NCBI GenBank assembly: GCA_002483745.1
Contig: DLIM01000014.1
Span: 878-26,330, forward strand
Length of the DNA stretch: 25,453 bases
From: Caryophanales bacterium UBA7642
GTDB taxonomy: Bacteria > Bacillota_I > Bacilli_A > RFN20 > CAG-288
Direction: 5' to 3'
The notes below the pieces were generated by a model. That model did no database searches. It was not told the DNA's origin and saw only the letters and a list, made by a program, of their open reading frames with translations. The translations under genes and the position numbers were made by a program. Below, piece by piece: positions 22,766-25,453 of this stretch. Each line of letters starts with the position of its first letter. Positions within the stretch are counted from its first letter, which is position 1.

Positions 22766-22774
22766 ATTATAACA
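22766..22774 (-). promoter_or_regulatory. Extended -10 promoter of rqcH
   Basis: Minus-strand TGT-TATAAT (-10 at 22771-22766), followed by 7 bases and the ATG at 22758. It predicts a leaderless or nearly leaderless transcript, as for ylbF. Confidence 0.55.
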
Positions 22775-22820
22775 CCAAGACAAGTATTTATCTTAAAGCC
22801 GAAAAATAATCTAAGTAATA

Positions 22821-23630
22821 CTAAAAAGCCAATTCCAAAGCCATCATAACAACAAAGCCAATCATAAAGGACCAAATACCGATATGAGCATCTTGGGTTT
22901 GCCTAGAATCAGGAATCAATTCATCCAAAGTAACATAAATCATAGCTCCAGATGCAAAGGATAAAAGCCAAGGAGAAATAACCTCAATCTGAGCTAAGAA
23001 TAATCCTACAATTGCAAACACTGGTTCTACTGCACCAGAAGCTGTTCCAAATAAGAAAGCTCTTGATTTCTTTTCTCCGGCTCCAAACATTGGAATAGAA
23101 ACCGCAGCGCCTTCAGGTATATTTTGAATAGCAATACCGATTGCTAACGATAAAGCACTAAATGCTAAAGTAAGGTTGGTTGAATCTGTTTTAGCGGCTG
23201 CTAAGCCTAATCCACAGGCTAAGCCGACTGATAATCCCTCTGGAATATTGTGAATAGTGACAGCAAAGAAGAATCTAGTATTTTTAGAAAGATTCTTCCC
23301 TCCCATACCTTCAGATACATCATTAGATAAATGAGTGTGAGGAATAAGTTTATCCATTCCCCAAAGAACTAAGCCACCTAATAAGAAGCCGACTATTGGA
23401 GGTATATAGCTCCATTTAGAATAGACATCCATAGTTTGGCTTTCAGTAATAGAAGGAAGTATTAATCCAAAGAAAGAAGAAGCCAGCATAATCCCGCCTG
23501 CAAATCCTAAAACAAAGTCATTAGCCTTGGTTCCAAAGCCTTTCTTAAAGAAGAACACAAATGCTGAACCTAGAGTGGTAGCTGCAAAAATGATGACAAT
23601 ACTAATAATAGTTAATGTAGTTGCGCTCAT
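22821..23630 (-). CDS. ZIP family divalent metal transporter (ZupT/GufA-like)
   Basis: Takes up Zn2+ or related divalent metals. I start at ATG 23630 behind GGAGG, giving 269 residues with about eight hydrophobic helices. The binuclear metal site is recognisable: HNIPEG (His127, Asn128, Glu131) in TM4 and QNIPEG (Gln169, Asn170, Glu173) in TM5, in the GufA-type pattern. His98 and His100 (PHTH) lie in the cytoplasmic loop before TM4. A TATAAT at 23673-23668 is a likely -10 element. The metal cannot be fixed from sequence. Confidence 0.92.
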   Translation of the reverse strand: MSATTLTIISIVIIFAATTLGSAFVFFFKKGFGTKANDFVLGFAGGIMLASSFFGLILPSITESQTMDVYSKWSYIPPIVGFLLGGLVLWGMDKLIPHTHLSNDVSEGMGGKNLSKNTRFFFAVTIHNIPEGLSVGLACGLGLAAAKTDSTNLTLAFSALSLAIGIAIQNIPEGAAVSIPMFGAGEKKSRAFLFGTASGAVEPVFAIVGLFLAQIEVISPWLLSFASGAMIYVTLDELIPDSRQTQDAHIGIWSFMIGFVVMMALELAF

Positions 23631-23684
23631 AAGACCTCCATTTAGAAGTTGCCGCAAAGACATATAAATTATAGTCTAACTACC

Positions 23685-23722
23685 ATTAAAATAAAAAGAA
23701 AAGGCTTGGATTGCTCCAAGCC
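23685..23722 (-). terminator. Terminator of the 46-residue protein gene
   Basis: Perfect 8-bp stem GGCTTGGA/TCCAAGCC with loop TTGC (23703-23722), followed on the minus strand by a long T-rich run (23702-23685). It starts 5 bases beyond the small gene's stop. Confidence 0.85.
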
Positions 23723-23727
23723 CTGAA

Positions 23728-23868
23728 CTACATGTCCATATTCTGCGAGAATAAGTAACTAAGAACTAAGCTATCGTAGAATTCAGATCTCTCTTCATTC
23801 TTAGAACGATTTTCTTGTTCCTTTTCTTCATCAGTGACATTACGGAATTCAGAATTATTTTCTTCCAT
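23728..23868 (-). CDS. 46-residue acidic protein, unknown function
   Basis: ATG 23868 has a strong ribosome site (AAGGAGGG) and the frame ends at TAG 23730-23728. The product is highly charged and Glu/Asn-rich over residues 1-30 (MEENNSEFRNVTDEEKEQEN and onward), then ends in a hydrophobic, amphipathic stretch (FYDSLVLSYLFSQNMDM). It has no Cys and no signal peptide. A near-consensus promoter lies about 75 bases upstream and a terminator follows directly, so it forms its own transcription unit. No family is recognised; the form suggests a small regulator or partner-binding protein. Confidence 0.7.
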   Translation of the reverse strand: MEENNSEFRNVTDEEKEQENRSKNEERSEFYDSLVLSYLFSQNMDM

Positions 23869-23949
23869 CTTGTTGTCCCTCCTTTATTGATGTGCCACAC
23901 TGCTAGAAACGAGTCTATGGATAAGCTCTTCTCATATTGGTGGACGTAC

Positions 23950-23978
23950 ATAATAAAGTAATTCAAAGTGGTTTTCAA
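23950..23978 (-). promoter_or_regulatory. Promoter of the 46-residue protein gene
   Basis: Minus-strand TTGAAA (23978-23973), exactly 17-base spacer, TATTAT (23955-23950). The predicted start near 23943 leaves an untranslated leader of about 75 bases. Confidence 0.7.
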
Positions 23979-24073
23979 TTATTTTTCTTTGAAAGCGGTT
24001 ATTGGTTCCTTACAGTTTGCTATTGAATTTAGTGCAAAAGGCTATTGTTTATGGGATAATATAGAAAATAATT

Positions 24074-24643
24074 ATGGCTTACAGAAATTTACCTGGCATT
24101 GACAAATCTATTTTGGAAGGTGTCATTGCCCTAGCTTATGAAAAGAGCATTGCTAAAGTTTCTACTCAGGAGCTTGCTAAGCGATGCAACATTTCAGATT
24201 TTACAATCTTCCAACATTTCAAGACTAAAGAGAACCTAATGTACCAAACCTATGTCTATATTAATGAACAGCTATCCTCTAATTTGGTTTCTTACTTTAA
24301 AGAAGACTCCGATCCCCTTAAAGTGTATTTCAAAATGATGGATTTCTTGGTTTCTAACCCTGAATATACCAATTACTTAATATCCTATACATCAGTTAAT
24401 GCCTTCAACCCTTATGAAAAAGCTCCAGATAACCCTGGATACATTTCCTTCTTTAGGCAATATCAGGATCAATTCCCGGTTTTAAAGACTTTATCTGATA
24501 AGGCTTTAATTACAGTTTGGTATTCAATTGATGCTTCTACTTTATTTTATGCTACCCTCATCTGCCAAGGGGCTATGCCTTATAACGAAGAAAGCAAGAA
24601 AATTATTGCTTTAACTATCTTTAGTTTCTTGACTTCAAAGTAA
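24074..24643 (+). CDS. TetR/AcrR family transcriptional regulator
   Basis: 189 residues. The N-terminal helix-turn-helix spans about 10-57, with VSTQELAKRCNISDFTIFQHFKTKENLM (recognition helix near 41-48) in the classic TetR pattern. The ligand-binding part is helical and unassignable. No Shine-Dalgarno is seen before ATG 24074; GATAAT (24055-24060) or TATAGA (24060-24065) would give a very short or absent leader. Regulators of this family usually control adjacent transport genes; the only neighbour downstream is a decayed permease. Confidence 0.88.
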   Translation: MAYRNLPGIDKSILEGVIALAYEKSIAKVSTQELAKRCNISDFTIFQHFKTKENLMYQTYVYINEQLSSNLVSYFKEDSDPLKVYFKMMDFLVSNPEYTNYLISYTSVNAFNPYEKAPDNPGYISFFRQYQDQFPVLKTLSDKALITVWYSIDASTLFYATLICQGAMPYNEESKKIIALTIFSFLTSK

Positions 24644-24703
24644 AGTTTGCTTTTTGCTGTTATATTTGACCTTAACGCAATATACACTAATCATTGTTTT
24701 TAG

Positions 24704-25410
24704 AAAATAAAAAGCGTAGATGATAAAAATCCGGAAACCATAACGTTTTCAGCTATAGGTTTTTCAATTGGAAACTTATCACAATCAAAAGCGGTTATCA
24801 CTAAAAGCATAGCTGCAAAGCTTTGCCTAAATGTTGATAACAATTTTATTAGATTCATATAACCCATGCCAAATAATATATCAAGTTTGGAGAAAATAAT
24901 TTCCGCTTATTATAGTCCCAAAAGCATTATCAATAATTTCCATACTTATTCGATCAATAACCCAATTCTTTCGAGAATTTATTCAATTACTACTATTATT
25001 TCTAGTTTTAAATTGGTTTTTTAATATGCGCAATTATTCTTGGCATTTTCTCTTCCTTACCTCTTTTTAATTATTTATCATCATCTATAATTGATAATAA
25101 ACAAGAAATAGGCATTCTTCGTGCACTCGGCGCTTTAAAAAGAGATGTGTTTTTTATTTTCTTATTTGAAACCTTAATAATTGCGATAATATGGTTTGCT
25201 TTGGCTTTAGTAGTTCTCTTTGCCGGAGGATTTTGCTTAAATCAAGCTATAACAACATCTGCAAAATTATCTCTATTCTTAATCATTCCTGAATTAAGAC
25301 AAGTCTTCATCGTCTTAGGAATTTCATTACTTGTTTCTCTTTCAAGCACTTTAATTCCAATAATTAAAACAAGAAAGCAATCTCCAATCAACATTATTAG
25401 AAAAAATTGA
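24704..25410 (+). pseudogene. Remnant of an ABC transporter permease (FtsX/MacB type)
   Basis: Translated pieces join into one FtsX-like C-terminal part. Frame from 24704: DKNPETITFSAIGFSIGN and onward to an in-frame TAA (24860-24862), then PMPNNISSLEKIISAYYSPK to ISSFKLVF ending in TAA 25022-25024. The same protein continues in another frame from about 25018 (LICAIILGIFSSLPLFNYL), with the conserved QEIGILRALGALKRD and C-terminal TM helices, to TGA 25408-25410. The frame change lies in a T run (25016-25021). The N-terminal part is missing. This stretch holds no other gene that I can see. Confidence 0.75.
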
Positions 25411-25416
25411 TAAATT

Positions 25417-25439
25417 AAAAAAGCACTACAACTGTAGTG
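25417..25439 (-). terminator. Terminator for a minus-strand gene beyond the right edge
   Basis: Stem CACTAC/GTAGTG with loop AACT (25424-25439). On the minus strand it is followed by TTTTTT (A run at 25417-25422); on the plus strand no T run follows. It suggests a minus-strand gene ending just outside or at the right edge. Confidence 0.55.
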
Positions 25440-25453
25440 AACCCCTAAACTTG

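Noticed and set aside
22759..22875. Upstream extension of rqcH by 39 residues
   Set aside because: It overlaps the end of the ZIP gene, encodes a non-family hydrophobic stretch, and the NFACT-N start MALDNL fits residue 1.
25441..25453. Minus-strand CDS end at the right edge
   Set aside because: A CTA (reverse stop) is present but the sequence is far too short to support a gene; only the terminator is annotated.

Overview
The window looks like chromosomal DNA of an AT-rich, low-GC Gram-positive bacterium related to the Bacilli/Mollicutes border (Acholeplasma-, Erysipelotrichia- or RF39-like gut lineages). Gene order repeatedly matches Bacillus: ecfA1-ecfA2-ecfT-truA; ylbF-rsmD-coaD; def next to rnjA; spx, a CYTH gene and nadK together. 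Several traits recall mycoplasmas: a lipoprotein-type ATP synthase b subunit, and a small membrane-bound EIIB-like protein behind NAD kinase. TGA is a normal stop (atpH, atpA, the dCMP deaminase gene) and Trp is TGG, so this is code 11, not the mycoplasma code. The lineage is an inference; no rRNA is present.

Layout. (1) 2-6743 (+): a truncated membrane-protein tail, then the complete F1Fo ATP synthase operon atpBEFHAGDC, closed by a hairpin terminator. (2) 6871-11013 (+): dCMP deaminase, a small two-helix membrane protein, the ECF vitamin/metal transporter energizing module (ecfA1, ecfA2, ecfT) and truA, mostly with overlapping ends. (3) 11078-12251 (+): pgsA and spx. (4) 12361-14349: a CYTH triphosphatase gene (-) divergent from nadK, a Cys-less EIIB-like membrane protein and a 35-residue membrane peptide (+). 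(5) 14436-17436 (-): maf, RNase J and peptide deformylase. (6) 17561-18923 (+): ylbF-family gene, rsmD, coaD. (7) 18920-23868 (-): phosphodiesterase-like protein, membrane-anchored thioredoxin-like protein, tRNA-Thr(GGT), rqcH, ZIP metal transporter and a 46-residue acidic protein. (8) 24074-25453: TetR-family regulator followed by a decayed FtsX/MacB-type permease.

Most genes are core housekeeping: energy coupling, uptake of micronutrients, phospholipid head-group synthesis, NADP and CoA supply, RNA processing and decay (RNase J, YlbF family, TruA, RsmD), N-terminal deformylation and ribosome rescue (RqcH). I see no CRISPR array, prophage, IS element or defence island. The best leads are details inside familiar families: a c subunit with two carboxylates in its predicted ion site, a lipoprotein b subunit, an Spx with a Cys/His-rich tail, a Cys-less EIIB-like protein, probable leaderless transcripts driven by extended -10 promoters, and two tiny genes with full expression signals.
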